Notes: a model not told the origin generated them from the letters alone. A stretch of DNA of 33,520 nt from Afipia sp. (GCA_017308595.1 JAFKER010000024.1:1-33520); one strand, 5' to 3'. Shown: positions 1-9,232, counted from the first letter of the stretch. A program made the numbers and translations.

Positions 1-69
1 AAGAAGACCCGCACCAACAAGTCGACCAACAAGTTCATTCTCATCAGCCGCCACAAGCGGAAGAAGTAA
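1..69 (+). CDS. rplB: 50S ribosomal protein L2, C-terminal end (partial)
   Basis: The first 23 codons of the window read in frame to a TAA at 67-69 and give the basic tail typical of L2, ending in ISRHKRKK. L2 binds 23S rRNA near the peptidyl transferase centre. The rest of the gene lies left of the window. Its position directly before rpsS is the normal S10 operon order, which supports the assignment despite the short fragment. Its stop codon overlaps the AAGGA ribosome binding site of rpsS (68-72). Confidence 0.9.
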   Translation, partial: KKTRTNKSTNKFILISRHKRKK

Positions 70-81
70 GGATCGCCGGAC

Positions 82-357
82 ATGGTTCGTTCAGTCTGGA
101 AAGGCCCGTTCGTTGAAGGCTCTCTGCTCAAGAAGGCAGATGCCGCGCGTTCGTCCGGCCGTCACGACGTTATCAAGATCTGGAGCCGCCGCTCGACGAT
201 CCTCCCGCAGTTCGTGGGACTCACCTTCGGCGTCTACAACGGTCAGAAGCATGTTCCGGTCGCAGTGAACGAGGAAATGGTTGGTCACAAGTTCGGTGAA
301 TTCTCGCCGACGCGTACCTTCCACGGCCATTCGGGCGACAAGAAAGCCAAGAAGTAA
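82..357 (+). CDS. rpsS: 30S ribosomal protein S19
   Basis: S19 of the small subunit head, which contacts S13 and 16S rRNA; 91 residues, the usual size. It opens with the family signature [11 protein letters not shown] and contains the conserved central stretch [16 protein letters not shown] and the C-terminal [12 protein letters not shown]. An AAGGA lies 9 bases before the ATG and overlaps the end of rplB, so the gene is part of the S10 operon transcript. The next gene, rplV, starts 18 bases after its stop. Nothing unusual was seen. Confidence 0.97.
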   Translation: MVRSVWKGPFVEGSLLKKADAARSSGRHDVIKIWSRRSTILPQFVGLTFGVYNGQKHVPVAVNEEMVGHKFGEFSPTRTFHGHSGDKKAKK

Positions 358-375
358 GGGCTTGAGGACTTAGTC

Positions 376-762
376 ATGAGCAAACCAAAGCGCGAACGGG
401 TTCTCCCGGACAACGAGGCCAAGGCGGTAGCCCGCATGCTTCGCGTCTCGCCGCAGAAGCTGAACCTTGTTGCGCAGTTGATCCGCGGCAAGAAGGCATC
501 GTCTGCGCTCGCCGACCTGCAGTTCTCGCGCAAGCGGATTGCCGGCGACGTCAAGAAGTGCCTGGAGTCCGCGATCGCGAATGCCGAAAACAACCATGAT
601 CTCGATGTCGACGCGCTCGTCGTCGCCGAGGCGCATGTTGGCAACGGCATCGTGATGAAGCGTTTCGCACCGCGCGGCCGTGGCCGTTCGGGTCGTGTAT
701 TTAAGCCGTTCTCGCAGCTGACGATCGTCGTTCGTCAGGTCGAGGCCGAGGCGAGCGCCTAA
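376..762 (+). CDS. rplV: 50S ribosomal protein L22
   Basis: L22 lines the nascent peptide exit tunnel and binds several 23S rRNA domains. The 128 residues include the L22 core ([21 protein letters not shown]) and the C-terminal beta-hairpin region with [16 protein letters not shown], followed by a short acidic/alanine end. A GAGGA at 364-368 is 7 bases before the ATG. The alphaproteobacterial form has a short N-terminal extension, seen here as about 15 charged residues. S10 operon order is kept, with rpsC starting 15 bases downstream. Confidence 0.97.
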   Translation: MSKPKRERVLPDNEAKAVARMLRVSPQKLNLVAQLIRGKKASSALADLQFSRKRIAGDVKKCLESAIANAENNHDLDVDALVVAEAHVGNGIVMKRFAPRGRGRSGRVFKPFSQLTIVVRQVEAEASA

Positions 763-777
763 GGGCGGGAGAAGACG

Positions 778-1479
778 ATGGGTCAGAAGATCAATCCAAT
801 CGGGCTGCGTCTGGGCATTAACCGGACTTGGGATTCCCGTTGGTTCGCCGGCAAGAACGAGTATGCGAAGCTCCTCCACGAGGACATCCGTATCCGCGAA
901 GTGCTGATGAAGGAACTGAAGCAGGCCGCTGTCGCGCGCATCGTGATCGAGCGCCCGCACAAGAAGTGCCGCGTGTCGATCCACTCGGCGCGTCCGGGTG
1001 TCGTGATCGGCAAGAAGGGCGCCGACATCGACAAGCTGAAGAAGAAGGTTTCGGAGATCACCGACTCCGACGTGGTGATCAACATCATCGAAATCCGCAA
1101 GCCGGAACTCGATGCGACCCTCGTTGCAGAGTCGATCGCGCAGCAGCTCGAGCGCCGTGTTGCGTTCCGCCGCGCCATGAAGCGCGCCGTTCAGTCGGCG
1201 ATGCGTCTGGGTGCGGAAGGCATTCGTATCAACTGCTCGGGCCGTCTTGGCGGCGCTGAAATCGCCCGCATGGAATGGTATCGCGAGGGCCGCGTGCCGC
1301 TGCATACGCTGCGCGCTGACGTGGACTACGGTGTCGCCACCGCGTTCACCACGTTCGGCACCTGCGGCGTCAAGGTCTGGATCTTCAAGGGTGAAATCCT
1401 CGAGCACGATCCGATGGCCCAGGACAAGCGTATGGCCGAAGGCGACAGCGGGCGTCCGTCCCGTCGCGATGCGGCCTGA
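778..1479 (+). CDS. rpsC: 30S ribosomal protein S3
   Basis: S3 sits at the mRNA entry channel of the 30S subunit. The 233 residues begin [13 protein letters not shown], the family signature. A KH type 2 RNA-binding domain follows (about residues 40-105), with the [11 protein letters not shown] loop as its GxxG signature. The C-terminal S3 domain contains [24 protein letters not shown] at 767-771 provides the ribosome binding site. The length is normal for Rhizobiales, with a short polar tail after the core. Confidence 0.97.
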   Translation: MGQKINPIGLRLGINRTWDSRWFAGKNEYAKLLHEDIRIREVLMKELKQAAVARIVIERPHKKCRVSIHSARPGVVIGKKGADIDKLKKKVSEITDSDVVINIIEIRKPELDATLVAESIAQQLERRVAFRRAMKRAVQSAMRLGAEGIRINCSGRLGGAEIARMEWYREGRVPLHTLRADVDYGVATAFTTFGTCGVKVWIFKGEILEHDPMAQDKRMAEGDSGRPSRRDAA

Positions 1480-1512
1480 TTGAAATTCGAAGAAGGTTTG
1501 AGGGCGTAAGCC

Positions 1513-1926
1513 ATGATGCAACCAAAGAAGACAAAGTTCCGAAAGGCGCATAAGGGCCGTATCCACGGCGTCGCCTCGTCGGGCGCGACGTTGTCTTTCG
1601 GCCAGTTCGGCCTGAAGGCGATGGCGCCGGAGCGCATCACCGCGCGCCAGATCGAAGCGGCTCGCCGCGCGCTGACCCGCCATATGAAGCGTGCCGGCCG
1701 CGTCTGGATCCGCGTGTTTCCGGATGTGCCGGTCTCGAAGAAGCCTGCCGAAGTCCGCATGGGCTCGGGCAAGGGTGCGCCTGAATTGTGGGTGGCGCGC
1801 GTGAAGCCGGGCCGCATCATGTTCGAGATCGACGGCGTGACGCATCAGATCGCTAAGGAAGCTCTGGAGCTCGCCGCCGCCAAGCTGCCGATCAAGACGC
1901 GCTTCGTTGCGCGCATTGCGGAGTAA
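1513..1926 (+). CDS. rplP: 50S ribosomal protein L16
   Basis: L16 stabilises tRNA in the A site of the large subunit. The 137 residues contain [11 protein letters not shown] at the N terminus and [20 protein letters not shown] with [17 protein letters not shown], all L16 hallmarks. Two ATG codons lie in tandem (1513 and 1516), so translation may begin at either. GAGGG just before 1505 fits both. It is separated from rpsC by 33 bases and is followed after 5 bases by rpmC. Confidence 0.96.
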   Translation: MMQPKKTKFRKAHKGRIHGVASSGATLSFGQFGLKAMAPERITARQIEAARRALTRHMKRAGRVWIRVFPDVPVSKKPAEVRMGSGKGAPELWVARVKPGRIMFEIDGVTHQIAKEALELAAAKLPIKTRFVARIAE

Positions 1927-1931
1927 GGACC

Positions 1932-2141
1932 ATGGCCGAACTCAAGATCGAAGACATTCGCGCGATGAGCCCCGATCAGATGGACGAAGCCGTCCTCAAT
2001 CTGAAGAAGGAGCGGTTCAATCTGCGCTTCCAGCGCGCCACCGGGCAGCTCGAGAACACCTCGCGTCTGCGTGAAGCTCGCCGCGATATCGCACGTATCA
2101 AGACTGTTGCCGCGCAGAAGCGCGACGGCAAAAAGAAGTAA
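1932..2141 (+). CDS. rpmC: 50S ribosomal protein L29
   Basis: L29 lies at the exit tunnel rim next to L23, where trigger factor and SRP dock. The 69-residue product has the two-helix L29 pattern, with [21 protein letters not shown] and then [16 protein letters not shown], and a lysine-rich tail. TAAGGA at 1924-1929 overlaps the rplP stop and lies very close to the ATG, suggesting translational coupling with rplP. Standard position between rplP and rpsQ. Confidence 0.96.
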   Translation: MAELKIEDIRAMSPDQMDEAVLNLKKERFNLRFQRATGQLENTSRLREARRDIARIKTVAAQKRDGKKK

Positions 2142-2151
2142 GGGGCGAAAG

Positions 2152-2400
2152 ATGCCGAAGCGTACTCTCCAGGGCGTCGTCGTCAGCGACAAGCAGGACA
2201 AGACCGTTGTCGTGCGTGTCGACCGCCGCTTCACCCATCCGATCTACAAGAAGACCATTCGCCGGTCCAAGAACTACCATGCGCACGACGAGAACAACCA
2301 GTTCAAGGCGGGCGACACGGTCTGGATCGAAGAAAGCAAACCACTCTCGAAGTTGAAGCGCTGGACGGTTGTTCAGAGCGACGCAAAGAAAACAGCTTAA
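2152..2400 (+). CDS. rpsQ: 30S ribosomal protein S17
   Basis: S17 is a primary 16S rRNA binder of OB fold. The ATG at 2152 was chosen over an upstream in-frame start at 2071 because [12 protein letters not shown] is the family N terminus, AAGGGG lies just before it, and the longer form would overlap rpmC. The 82-residue product contains [20 protein letters not shown], the S17 motif, and [18 protein letters not shown]. Ten bases separate it from rpmC. Confidence 0.96.
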
Positions 2401-2438
2401 GCGCAAATAGCGCATCAGAAAGAGGACGAGGTGCATCA

Positions 2439-2807
2439 ATGATTCAGATGCAGACCAACCTCGACGTGGCCGATAATTCCGGCGCGCGCCGTGTCATGTG
2501 CATCAAGGTTCTTGGAGGTTCCAAGCGCCGCTATGCAACGGTGGGCGACATCATCGTCGTCTCGATCAAGGAAGCCATTCCACGCGGTAAGGTGAAGAAG
2601 GGCGACGTCATGAAGGCGGTCGTCGTTCGTGTCGCCAAGGACATCCGCCGTGCCGACGGTTCTGTTATCCGTTTCGACCGCAACGCGGCCGTGCTGATCA
2701 ACAACCAGTCCGAGCCGGTCGGAACCCGTATTTTCGGGCCGGTGCCGCGCGAACTGCGTGCCAAGAACCACATGAAGATCATCTCGCTTGCGCCGGAGGT
2801 GCTGTAA
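2439..2807 (+). CDS. rplN: 50S ribosomal protein L14
   Basis: L14 forms intersubunit bridges and binds the L19 region; 122 residues, exactly the bacterial norm. It starts [19 protein letters not shown] and contains the L14 signature around [23 protein letters not shown] (only part quoted as evidence: [11 protein letters not shown]) and [13 protein letters not shown] elements lie in the 10-20 bases before the ATG. Its TAA shares one base with the ATG of rplX, so the two are translationally coupled. Confidence 0.97.
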
Positions 2808-3121
2808 TGGCTGCCAAGATTCGCAAGGGTGACAAGGTCATCGTTCTGTCGGGCCGCGACAAGGGCCGGACCGGCGAAGTGTTCGAGGTGCGTCCCACCG
2901 AGAGCAAGGCGCTGGTGCGTGGCGTCAACCTGGTGAAGCGTCACCAGAAGCAGAGCCAGACCCAGGAAGGCGGCATCATCACCAAGGAGTCGCCGATCCA
3001 CCTGTCGAACATTGCGCTCGTCGGTAAGGACGGCAAGCCGACCCGCGTCGGCTTCAAGGTCCAGAAGGACGGCACCAAGGTGCGCGTTGAGAAGCGCTCG
3101 GGAGCAGAGATCAATGGCTGA
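2807..3121 (+). CDS. rplX: 50S ribosomal protein L24
   Basis: L24 is an assembly-initiating 23S rRNA binder with a KOW domain. In the 104 residues the KOW motif is near the N terminus ([19 protein letters not shown]), followed by [11 protein letters not shown] and the C-terminal [14 protein letters not shown] lies 7 bases before the ATG, inside the end of rplN. The start overlaps the rplN stop by one base and the end overlaps rplE by 8 bases, so rplN-rplX-rplE is a tightly coupled unit. Confidence 0.97.
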   Translation: MAAKIRKGDKVIVLSGRDKGRTGEVFEVRPTESKALVRGVNLVKRHQKQSQTQEGGIITKESPIHLSNIALVGKDGKPTRVGFKVQKDGTKVRVEKRSGAEING

Positions 3122-3671
3122 GACCGCATACGTTCCGCGCCTGCGCGCGCAGTTTGACAAAGAGATCCGCGGCAAGCTGGTGGAGCAGTTCGGCTACACC
3201 AACGCTCTGCAGGTTCCGGTTCTCGAGAAGGTCGTGCTCAACATGGGCATCGGCGAAGCCGTCAACGACCGCAAGAAGGTCGAACTGGCTGCTGCCGATC
3301 TCGCGCTGATCGCAGGCCAGAAGCCGGTCGTCACGCATTCCCGCAAGGCGATCGCGACCTTCAAGCTGCGTGAAGGCCAGGCCATCGGTGCCAAGGTGAC
3401 GCTGCGCAAGTCCAAGATGTACGACTTCATCGATCGTCTTGTGAACATCGCGCTGCCTCGCGTCCGCGACTTCCGCGGCCTCAATCCGAAGAGCTTCGAC
3501 GGCATGGGCAACTATTCGCTCGGCCTCAAGGAGCACATCGTGTTCCCGGAAATCGACTACGACAAGTCGGGCGAAACCTGGGGCATGGACATCACGATCT
3601 GCACCACCGCTGCCACGGACGACGAGGCGCGGGCGTTGCTGAACGCATTCAATTTTCCGTTCCGGCAGTGA
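3114..3671 (+). CDS. rplE: 50S ribosomal protein L5
   Basis: L5 binds 5S rRNA and contacts P-site tRNA. The start at 3114 ([11 protein letters not shown]) gives 185 residues, the family length; an open frame extends further upstream but would overlap rplX entirely. Signatures are [36 protein letters not shown] and [16 protein letters not shown] at about 3101-3104 precedes it. It overlaps rplX by 8 bases and is followed by a 51-base gap before rpsN, which shows only a GGAG ribosome binding site. Confidence 0.97.
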   Translation: MAETAYVPRLRAQFDKEIRGKLVEQFGYTNALQVPVLEKVVLNMGIGEAVNDRKKVELAAADLALIAGQKPVVTHSRKAIATFKLREGQAIGAKVTLRKSKMYDFIDRLVNIALPRVRDFRGLNPKSFDGMGNYSLGLKEHIVFPEIDYDKSGETWGMDITICTTAATDDEARALLNAFNFPFRQ

Positions 3672-3722
3672 GCCGCTGAATTAGTCAGCGTCTCAAACGC
3701 GGAAAGGTATGGAGACTACTCG

Positions 3723-4028
3723 ATGGCTAAGAAGAGTTCTGTCGAAAAGAATAACCGGCGTCAGAAGATGACGAAGAACGCTGCCGCCAAGCGCGCCCGC
3801 CTGAAGGCGATTATCGCCGACAAGCAGAAGCCGATGGAAGAGCGTTTCGCGGCGACGATCAAGCTCGCCGAAATGCCGCGCAACTCGTCGGCGACCCGCA
3901 TCCGCAACCGCTGCGAAGTCAGTGGCCGTTCGCGCGCGGTGTATCGCAAGAACAAGATGAGCCGCATCGCGCTCCGTGAATTCGGGTCGAAGGGCCTGAT
4001 TCCGGGTCTCGTGAAGTCGAGCTGGTAA
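3723..4028 (+). CDS. rpsN: 30S ribosomal protein S14 (zinc-free type)
   Basis: S14 of the 30S head. The 101-residue length and a single cysteine in [22 protein letters not shown] mark the long, zinc-independent form rather than the short CxxC form. The C terminus [11 protein letters not shown] is the invariant family ending. GGAG at 3711-3714 lies 8 bases before the ATG. It stands in the normal spc position between rplE and rpsH. Confidence 0.97.
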   Translation: MAKKSSVEKNNRRQKMTKNAAAKRARLKAIIADKQKPMEERFAATIKLAEMPRNSSATRIRNRCEVSGRSRAVYRKNKMSRIALREFGSKGLIPGLVKSSW

Positions 4029-4042
4029 GGGGAGGCGGAGAC

Positions 4043-4441
4043 ATGTCAACGCACGATCCGATCAGCGATCTCATCACCCGCATTCGCAATGCGCAGATGC
4101 GCAACAAGTCCAAGGTTTCGACCCCGGGCTCGAAGATGCGCGCCAACGTTCTCGAAGTGCTGAAGTCCGAGGGTTACATCCGCGGCTATGCAGCGGTCGA
4201 GCATGCCAGCGGCCACAACGAGCTGGAAATCGAACTGAAGTATTTTGACGGCGAGCCGGTCATCAAGGAGATCGAGCGCGTGTCGAAGCCGGGCCGCCGG
4301 GTCTACGCGTCGGTGAAGAACCTGCCGCGCGTCCGCAACGGTCTTGGCATTTCGGTTCTGTCGACGCCGAAGGGAATCATGGCTGACCACGACGCGCGTG
4401 ACGCGAACGTGGGCGGCGAAGTTCTCTTCACGGTGTTCTAA
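4043..4441 (+). CDS. rpsH: 30S ribosomal protein S8
   Basis: S8 organises the 16S rRNA central domain; in E. coli it also represses the spc operon by binding mRNA near rplE, though no such site could be recognised here by eye. The 132 residues start [14 protein letters not shown] after the initiator and contain [23 protein letters not shown] and the C-terminal [13 protein letters not shown], all S8 hallmarks. GGAGG lies close before the ATG. Spacing to rpsN is 14 bases. Confidence 0.97.
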   Translation: MSTHDPISDLITRIRNAQMRNKSKVSTPGSKMRANVLEVLKSEGYIRGYAAVEHASGHNELEIELKYFDGEPVIKEIERVSKPGRRVYASVKNLPRVRNGLGISVLSTPKGIMADHDARDANVGGEVLFTVF

Positions 4442-4454
4442 GGAAGGAAGATCA

Positions 4455-4988
4455 ATGTCACGCGTAGGCAAAAGGCCCGTCGCGATCGCCTCCGGCGTCA
4501 CCGCGAATGTTGAAGGCCAGACCGTCAAGATGAAGGGCCCGAAGGGCGCGCTTCAGTTTGTCGTGCATGACGATGTTTCGGTCGAGATGAAGGACGGCGC
4601 GATCACCGTTGCGCCGCGCTTCGAGACCAAGCGCGCGCGTTCGCTTTACGGCACCGCTCGCGCTCAGATCGCGAATCTGGTCGAAGGCGTCACCAAGGGC
4701 TTCGAGAAGAAGCTGGAAATCACCGGCGTCGGTTATCGCGCCGCGCTTCAGGGCAAGAACCTGCAGCTCGCGCTCGGCTACAGCCACGACGTGATCTACG
4801 CGATTCCGGAAGGGATCCAGATCACCGTGCCGAAGCCGACCGAAATCACCATTGCCGGCAACGACAGCCAGCGCGTCGGCCAGGTCGCGGCCGAGATCCG
4901 CAGCTACCGTCCGCCGGAGCCGTACAAGGGCAAGGGCGTGAAGTACGCCGATGAATTCATCTTCCGCAAGGAAGGCAAGAAGAAGTAA
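4455..4988 (+). CDS. rplF: 50S ribosomal protein L6
   Basis: L6 lies near the factor-binding centre next to the sarcin-ricin loop. The ATG at 4455 ([11 protein letters not shown]) gives 177 residues, the usual length; the open frame upstream overlaps rpsH and was not used. The C-terminal signature is [23 protein letters not shown]. The purine-rich AAGGAAGGAAG just before the ATG is a strong ribosome binding site. rplR follows after 11 bases. Confidence 0.97.
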   Translation: MSRVGKRPVAIASGVTANVEGQTVKMKGPKGALQFVVHDDVSVEMKDGAITVAPRFETKRARSLYGTARAQIANLVEGVTKGFEKKLEITGVGYRAALQGKNLQLALGYSHDVIYAIPEGIQITVPKPTEITIAGNDSQRVGQVAAEIRSYRPPEPYKGKGVKYADEFIFRKEGKKK

Positions 4989-4999
4989 CGGAGCCGGTC

Positions 5000-5362
5000 A
5001 TGTCGAAACTCAAGGTCACGAATGCCCGGCGCAAGCAGCGCGTTCGTCTCGCGCTGCGCCGGACCGCGAATGGACGTCCGCGCCTGTCGGTGTTTCGTTC
5101 GTCGAAGCACATCTATGCTCAGGTCATCGACGACGTGAAGGGCGAGACGCTCGCCTCCGCTTCGTCGCTGGAGAAGGCCATGCGCGACACCGGCAAGACC
5201 GGCGCGGACATCGACGCGGCGAAGGCCGTGGGCAAACTGCTCGCCGAACGCGCCGTGAAGAACGGCGTCAAGGAAGTCGTGTTCGACCGTGGCGGCTATC
5301 TCTATCACGGCCGCGTCAAGGCGCTCGGCGATGCCGCGCGCGAGAGCGGCTTGAGCTTCTGA
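5000..5362 (+). CDS. rplR: 50S ribosomal protein L18
   Basis: L18 brings 5S rRNA to the large subunit together with L5. The 120 residues contain [25 protein letters not shown], of which RPRLSVFRS is diagnostic, and the C-terminal [24 protein letters not shown] at about 4990 lies before the ATG. A 53-base gap to rpsE holds the rpsE ribosome binding site AAGGA (5399-5403). Normal spc order. Confidence 0.97.
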   Translation: MSKLKVTNARRKQRVRLALRRTANGRPRLSVFRSSKHIYAQVIDDVKGETLASASSLEKAMRDTGKTGADIDAAKAVGKLLAERAVKNGVKEVVFDRGGYLYHGRVKALGDAARESGLSF

Positions 5363-5415
5363 TTTTTTGAACACAAGGGCAGGGGCACTGGGCTCCTCAA
5401 GGATTGGATAAGACA

Positions 5416-5994
5416 ATGGCAGCTGAACGCGAACGCGGTGGACGCGAACGGGGCGGTCGGGATCGGGAAGAGCGCGACAGCGAGTTCGTCGACAAGCTCG
5501 TCCACATCAATCGTGTGGCGAAGGTCGTCAAGGGCGGCAAGCGCTTCGGTTTCGCGGCTCTGGTCGTCATCGGCGATCAGAAGGGCCGGGTCGGTTTCGG
5601 CCACGGCAAGGCGCGCGAAGTGCCGGAAGCGATCCGCAAGGCCACCGAGTCGGCCAAGCGCAACCTGACGCGCGTTGCTCTGCGCGAAGGCCGGACGCTG
5701 CATCACGATATTGCTGGCCGTCATGGCGCCGGCCGCGTTTATCTGCGCGCCGCTCCTGCCGGTACCGGCATCATCGCGGGCGGCCCGATGCGCGCCGTTT
5801 TCGAAACCCTGGGTATCCAGGACGTGGTGGCGAAGTCGATCGGCTCGTCGAATCCTTACAACATGGTTCGCGCAACTTTCGACGCGCTGAAGCATCAGGA
5901 TTCGCCGCGTTCGGTTGCCAACCGCCGCAACATCAAGGTTTCCACGTTGCAGTCCCGCCGTGTCGGCGGCGACGCGGAAGCTGTCGCGGAGTAA
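5416..5994 (+). CDS. rpsE: 30S ribosomal protein S5
   Basis: S5 acts in decoding fidelity and mRNA unwinding at the entry channel. The ATG at 5416 was preferred over an in-frame TTG at 5404 because AAGGA at 5399-5403 spaces properly to it and the homologue N terminus is MAAERER. The 192-residue product has an Arg/Gly/Glu-rich alphaproteobacterial N-terminal extension. The double-stranded RNA-binding domain follows ([20 protein letters not shown]), then the C-terminal domain with [16 protein letters not shown] palindromic repeat separates it from rpmD. Confidence 0.97.
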   Translation: MAAERERGGRERGGRDREERDSEFVDKLVHINRVAKVVKGGKRFGFAALVVIGDQKGRVGFGHGKAREVPEAIRKATESAKRNLTRVALREGRTLHHDIAGRHGAGRVYLRAAPAGTGIIAGGPMRAVFETLGIQDVVAKSIGSSNPYNMVRATFDALKHQDSPRSVANRRNIKVSTLQSRRVGGDAEAVAE

Positions 5995-5999
5995 TTGGG

Positions 6000-6045
6000 G
6001 CGTGATCCGGAAAAGCGGTTTTCCGGTTTTCCGATAGGATCATGC
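6000..6045. repeat. Palindromic intergenic repeat between rpsE and rpmD
   Basis: An imperfect 46-base palindrome. The outer arms GCGTGATCC (6000-6008) and GGATCATGC (6037-6045) match at 8 of 9 positions. Inside, CCGGAAAA (6007-6014) pairs with TTTTCCGG (6019-6026) around a 4-base loop. From memory it closely resembles an element with GCATGATCCGGAAAAG at its edge that is scattered through Bradyrhizobium-type genomes. It lies entirely in the 82-base gap before rpmD and could form RNA structure in the spc transcript. Confidence 0.75.
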
Positions 6046-6076
6046 CAGTCTGAAAAGACGTTTTGGAGTTAAGACC

Positions 6077-6274
6077 ATGGCCAAGGCCGCAACGAAAACC
6101 ATCAAGGTCGAGCAGACCGGTAGCCCGATCCGCCGTCAGGCCGCGCAGCGCGCGACCCTGATCGGCCTGCGTCTCAACAAGATCGGCCGTGTCTCCGAGT
6201 TGCAGGATTCGCCTGCGGTTCGCGGCATGATCGACAGGGTCAAGCACCTCGTTCGCGTTGTCGACGAGAAGTAA
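6077..6274 (+). CDS. rpmD: 50S ribosomal protein L30
   Basis: L30 is a small large-subunit protein, here 65 residues. It contains the L30 motif [26 protein letters not shown] and ends in [16 protein letters not shown] at 6065-6068 is 8 bases before the ATG and lies just after the palindromic repeat, so the repeat leaves the ribosome binding site intact. rplO begins 12 bases after the stop. Confidence 0.96.
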   Translation: MAKAATKTIKVEQTGSPIRRQAAQRATLIGLRLNKIGRVSELQDSPAVRGMIDRVKHLVRVVDEK

Positions 6275-6285
6275 GGAAGCAAGCG

Positions 6286-6804
6286 ATGAAGCTCAATGAG
6301 ATCGCCGACAACAGCGGCTCGCGCAAGAAGCGCATGCGCGTTGGCCGTGGCATTGGCTCCGGCAAGGGCAAGCAGGCAGGTCGTGGCGGCAAGGGCCAGA
6401 CCGCGCGTTCGGGCGTCCGCATCAAGGGCTTTGAAGGCGGCCAGATGCCATTGCATCGCCGTCTGCCGAAGCGCGGCTTCAACAACATCTTCGCGCTCGA
6501 CCTGACGGAGGTTAATCTCGACCGTCTGCAGGAAGCCATCGATGCCAAGAAGCTCGATGCCGGTGCGACGGTGAACGCGGAATCGCTGGTGAAGTCCGGT
6601 ATCCTGCGCCGTTCAAAGGATGGCGTGCGTCTCCTGGGCCGCGGCGAACTCAAGGCCAAGCTGACTGTCGAAGTGCATGGCGCCACCAAGTCTGCCATTG
6701 CGGCAGTCGAGAAGGCCGGCGGTTCGGTGAAGATCCTGGCACCGGCGAAAGACGCCGCTGCGCAGAAAGCTGCTGCCAAGAAGCCGAACAGGAAGGCCTC
6801 GTAA
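6286..6804 (+). CDS. rplO: 50S ribosomal protein L15
   Basis: L15 is an early-assembling 23S rRNA binder. The 172-residue product starts MKLNEIADN and has the Gly/Lys/Arg-rich segment with [19 protein letters not shown], then [20 protein letters not shown], the L15 signature. It ends in an Ala/Lys-rich tail of about 20 residues ([16 protein letters not shown]) that extends beyond the E. coli form. AAGGA precedes the ATG. A 122-base gap carrying a large palindrome separates it from secY. Confidence 0.96.
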   Translation: MKLNEIADNSGSRKKRMRVGRGIGSGKGKQAGRGGKGQTARSGVRIKGFEGGQMPLHRRLPKRGFNNIFALDLTEVNLDRLQEAIDAKKLDAGATVNAESLVKSGILRRSKDGVRLLGRGELKAKLTVEVHGATKSAIAAVEKAGGSVKILAPAKDAAAQKAAAKKPNRKAS

Positions 6805-6809
6805 AATTC

Positions 6810-6903
6810 CGTCACGCCCGGCCTTGTGCCAGGCATCCTCGCCTTTACCTCTTTGAAGTCTCAAAGGAAGGCGGGGAGGGCCGGGAATTAGCCTGGCCTG
6901 ACG
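6810..6903. repeat. Long palindromic repeat between rplO and secY
   Basis: A 94-base inverted repeat. The left arm starts CGTCACGCCCGGCC and the right arm ends GGCCTGACG, the reverse complement apart from a few changes. Further in, CCTCGCCTTT pairs loosely with AAAGGAAGGCGGGGAGG around a short TTGAAG-type loop (about 6854-6864). From memory it resembles a family with GTCATGCCCGG arms dispersed through Bradyrhizobium and Rhodopseudomonas intergenic regions. It fills almost the whole rplO/secY gap and ends 24 bases before the secY ATG. Confidence 0.75.
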
Positions 6904-6926
6904 CGTTGAAGGAACCGGGATCGAAA

Positions 6927-8258
6927 ATGGCCTCTGCAGCGGAACAACTTGCGGCAAACCTCAACTTCTCGGCATTTGCAAAGGCTGACGAGCTCAAGAA
7001 GCGCATCTGGTTTACACTGGGTGCGCTGCTTGTTTATCGGCTGGGCACCTACGTGCCGTTGCCGGGCATCGACCCGAATATCTGGAGCCAGATCTTCAAG
7101 TCGCAGGCCGGCGGTATTCTCGGCATGTTCAACATGTTCGCCGGCGGCGGCATCAACCGCATGGCGATTTTTGCGCTCAACATCATGCCGTACATCTCGG
7201 CATCGATCATTCTTCAGTTGCTGACCACCGTGTCGCCGCAGCTCGAAGCCCTCAAGAAGGAGGGCGAGTCGGGCCGCAAGGTCATCAACCAGTACACCCG
7301 CTATCTCACCGTCGTGCTGGCGATGTTCCAGGCTTACGGCATTGCCGTCGGCCTCGAAGGCGCGGGTAATGTCGTCGCCGAACCCGGCCTGTTCTTCCGC
7401 CTCTCCACCACGATCACGCTGGTTGGCGGCACCATGTTCCTGATGTGGCTCGGCGAGCAGATCACCTCGCGCGGCATCGGTAACGGCATTTCGCTGATCA
7501 TCATGGCCGGCATCGTGGCCGAACTGCCGTCGGCGATCGCGGGCACCCTCGAACTCGGCCGCCAGGGCGCGCTGTCGACAGTGCTCATCCTCGCGATCAT
7601 CATCATGGCCATTGCGGTCATCATGCTGATCGTGTTCGTCGAGCGCGCGCAGCGCCGTCTGCTGATCCAGTATCCGAAGCGTCAGGTCGGCAACAAGATG
7701 TTCGAGGGCCAGTCCTCGCATCTGCCGCTCAAGCTCAACACTGCGGGCGTTATCCCGCCGATCTTCGCATCGTCGCTGCTGCTGCTGCCGACCACGATCG
7801 CGCAGTTCAACGCGGGCAAGGGACCGGAATGGTTCCAGTGGCTGACCACGCAGCTTGCGCATGGCCGTCCGCTGTTTCTCGTTCTTTATCTCGGGATGAT
7901 CGTGTTCTTCGCGTTCTTCTATACCGCGATCGTGTTCAACCCGACCGAGACCGCCGACAATCTCAAGAAGCATGGCGGCTTCATTCCGGGCATCCGTCCG
8001 GGTGAGCGCACCGCCGAATACATCGACTACGTGCTGTCGCGCATCACGGTCATCGGCGCGATCTATCTGGCGATCGTCTGTCTGGTTCCTGAAATCCTGA
8101 TCTCTTACGCGTCCGTGCCGTTCTATCTCGGCGGAACGTCGCTGCTGATCGTCGTCAGCGTCACGATGGATACGGTCGCTCAGGTGCAGGGCTATCTGCT
8201 GGCGCACCAGTATGAAGGCTTGATTCGCAAATCGAAACTGAAGGGCCGCCGTAAATGA
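6927..8258 (+). CDS. secY: Preprotein translocase subunit SecY
   Basis: SecY forms the protein-conducting channel of the inner membrane with SecE and SecG. The product is 443 residues with about ten hydrophobic segments. Recognisable blocks are [12 protein letters not shown] after the first helix, [23 protein letters not shown] (plug and TM2 region), [18 protein letters not shown], and the C-terminal [12 protein letters not shown]. The ATG at 6927 ([14 protein letters not shown]) is preferred to an in-frame TTG at 6906: it matches the homologue N terminus and follows GGGA. The stop overlaps the adk start by 4 bases. Confidence 0.97.
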   Translation: MASAAEQLAANLNFSAFAKADELKKRIWFTLGALLVYRLGTYVPLPGIDPNIWSQIFKSQAGGILGMFNMFAGGGINRMAIFALNIMPYISASIILQLLTTVSPQLEALKKEGESGRKVINQYTRYLTVVLAMFQAYGIAVGLEGAGNVVAEPGLFFRLSTTITLVGGTMFLMWLGEQITSRGIGNGISLIIMAGIVAELPSAIAGTLELGRQGALSTVLILAIIIMAIAVIMLIVFVERAQRRLLIQYPKRQVGNKMFEGQSSHLPLKLNTAGVIPPIFASSLLLLPTTIAQFNAGKGPEWFQWLTTQLAHGRPLFLVLYLGMIVFFAFFYTAIVFNPTETADNLKKHGGFIPGIRPGERTAEYIDYVLSRITVIGAIYLAIVCLVPEILISYASVPFYLGGTSLLIVVSVTMDTVAQVQGYLLAHQYEGLIRKSKLKGRRK

Positions 8259-9196
8259 GGTTGATTCTTCTCGGGCCGCCGGGGGCGGGCAAGGGAACGC
8301 AGGCGCAACGACTGGTTCACAAGCACGGTATCGTTCAGCTCTCCACCGGAGAGATGCTGCGTGCCGCTGTTGCAGCCGGAACGCCGATCGGCCTCAAGGC
8401 GAAGGACATCATGGCCAGCGGCGCGCTGGTCCCTGATGAAGTCGTGGTCGGGATTATCGCCGACCGCATCGAGGAAGATGACGCGAAGAAGGGCTTCATC
8501 CTCGACGGCTTCCCGCGCACCGTGCCGCAAGCCGCTGCGCTCGACGAGTTGCTCAAGAAGAAACATCTCAAGCTCGACGCTGTCGTCGAACTGCGCGTGA
8601 ACGAGAGCGCGCTGCTGGAGCGTGTCGAAACCCGTGTCGCGCAGATGCGCGAGCGCGGAGAGGAAGTCCGCCTCGACGATACGCCGGAAGTGCTCTCAAA
8701 GCGCCTGGCGAGCTACCGCGCCCAGACCGAGCCGCTGGTCCATTACTACTCGGAGAAGCGCAAGCTCATTACTGTCGACGGCATGATGTCCATCGAGCAG
8801 GTGACCGGCGCGATCAACCGCGTTCTGGCTGCTCTGGAAGCCGATTCGGCCGCCAAGGCGGAGAAGAAGGCCGCTACCCGGAAGCCCGCCAAGGCAAAAA
8901 AGGCCGCCGGCGAGGCCAAGAAATCCAAGAAGGCGCCCGAGGGAACCAAAAAGGCGGCCAAGAAAGCCGCCAAGAAGGTGACCAAAAAGACCGCTAAGGC
9001 GACCGCCCGGAAGGCCAAAAAGGCCTCAAAACCAGCCGGGAAGGCCGCCAAGGGGGCGGCGAAGGGCCGGAAAAAGACCGCAGCGAAGGCCAAAAGCCAG
9101 GCGGCGGGAACCCGGACTGCAAAGACCCGGAAAGTGGCCAAAAAGACCACGAAAAAGACCGCTAAAGCCGTCAAACGGTTGACGAAACGGCGCTGA
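8255..9196 (+). CDS. adk: Adenylate kinase with a long lysine/alanine-rich C-terminal tail
   Basis: Catalyses ATP + AMP = 2 ADP. Residues 1-197 form a complete kinase core: P-loop [10 protein letters not shown] (7-16), the AMP-binding [17 protein letters not shown] (83-89), a short LID region, and [21 protein letters not shown]. Residues from about 199 to 313 form a low-complexity tail with 40 lysines in 115 positions, no aromatic residues, and repeated KKAAKK/KKTAK units like histone H1. The start overlaps the secY stop (ATGA). Adenylate kinases are normally about 190-220 residues, so the tail adds half again. The sequence shows no frameshift. Confidence 0.95.
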   Translation: MRLILLGPPGAGKGTQAQRLVHKHGIVQLSTGEMLRAAVAAGTPIGLKAKDIMASGALVPDEVVVGIIADRIEEDDAKKGFILDGFPRTVPQAAALDELLKKKHLKLDAVVELRVNESALLERVETRVAQMRERGEEVRLDDTPEVLSKRLASYRAQTEPLVHYYSEKRKLITVDGMMSIEQVTGAINRVLAALEADSAAKAEKKAATRKPAKAKKAAGEAKKSKKAPEGTKKAAKKAAKKVTKKTAKATARKAKKASKPAGKAAKGAAKGRKKTAAKAKSQAAGTRTAKTRKVAKKTTKKTAKAVKRLTKRR

Positions 9197-9232
9197 ATAC
9201 ATTAATAAGCCCGCATCCAGTCGGATAGTTCA

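Noticed and set aside
370-1845. A 491-codon open frame on the - strand opposite rplV-rpsC-rplP
   Set aside because: It lies antisense to three certain ribosomal genes, has no recognisable motif, and is rich in Arg/His/Asp/Leu as expected for a mirror frame of GC-rich coding DNA.
8846-9193. Frameshift or gene fusion as the cause of the Adk tail
   Set aside because: The reading frame is continuous with steady Lys/Ala codon use, no second start with ribosome binding site is visible, and the repeats stay in the same frame throughout.
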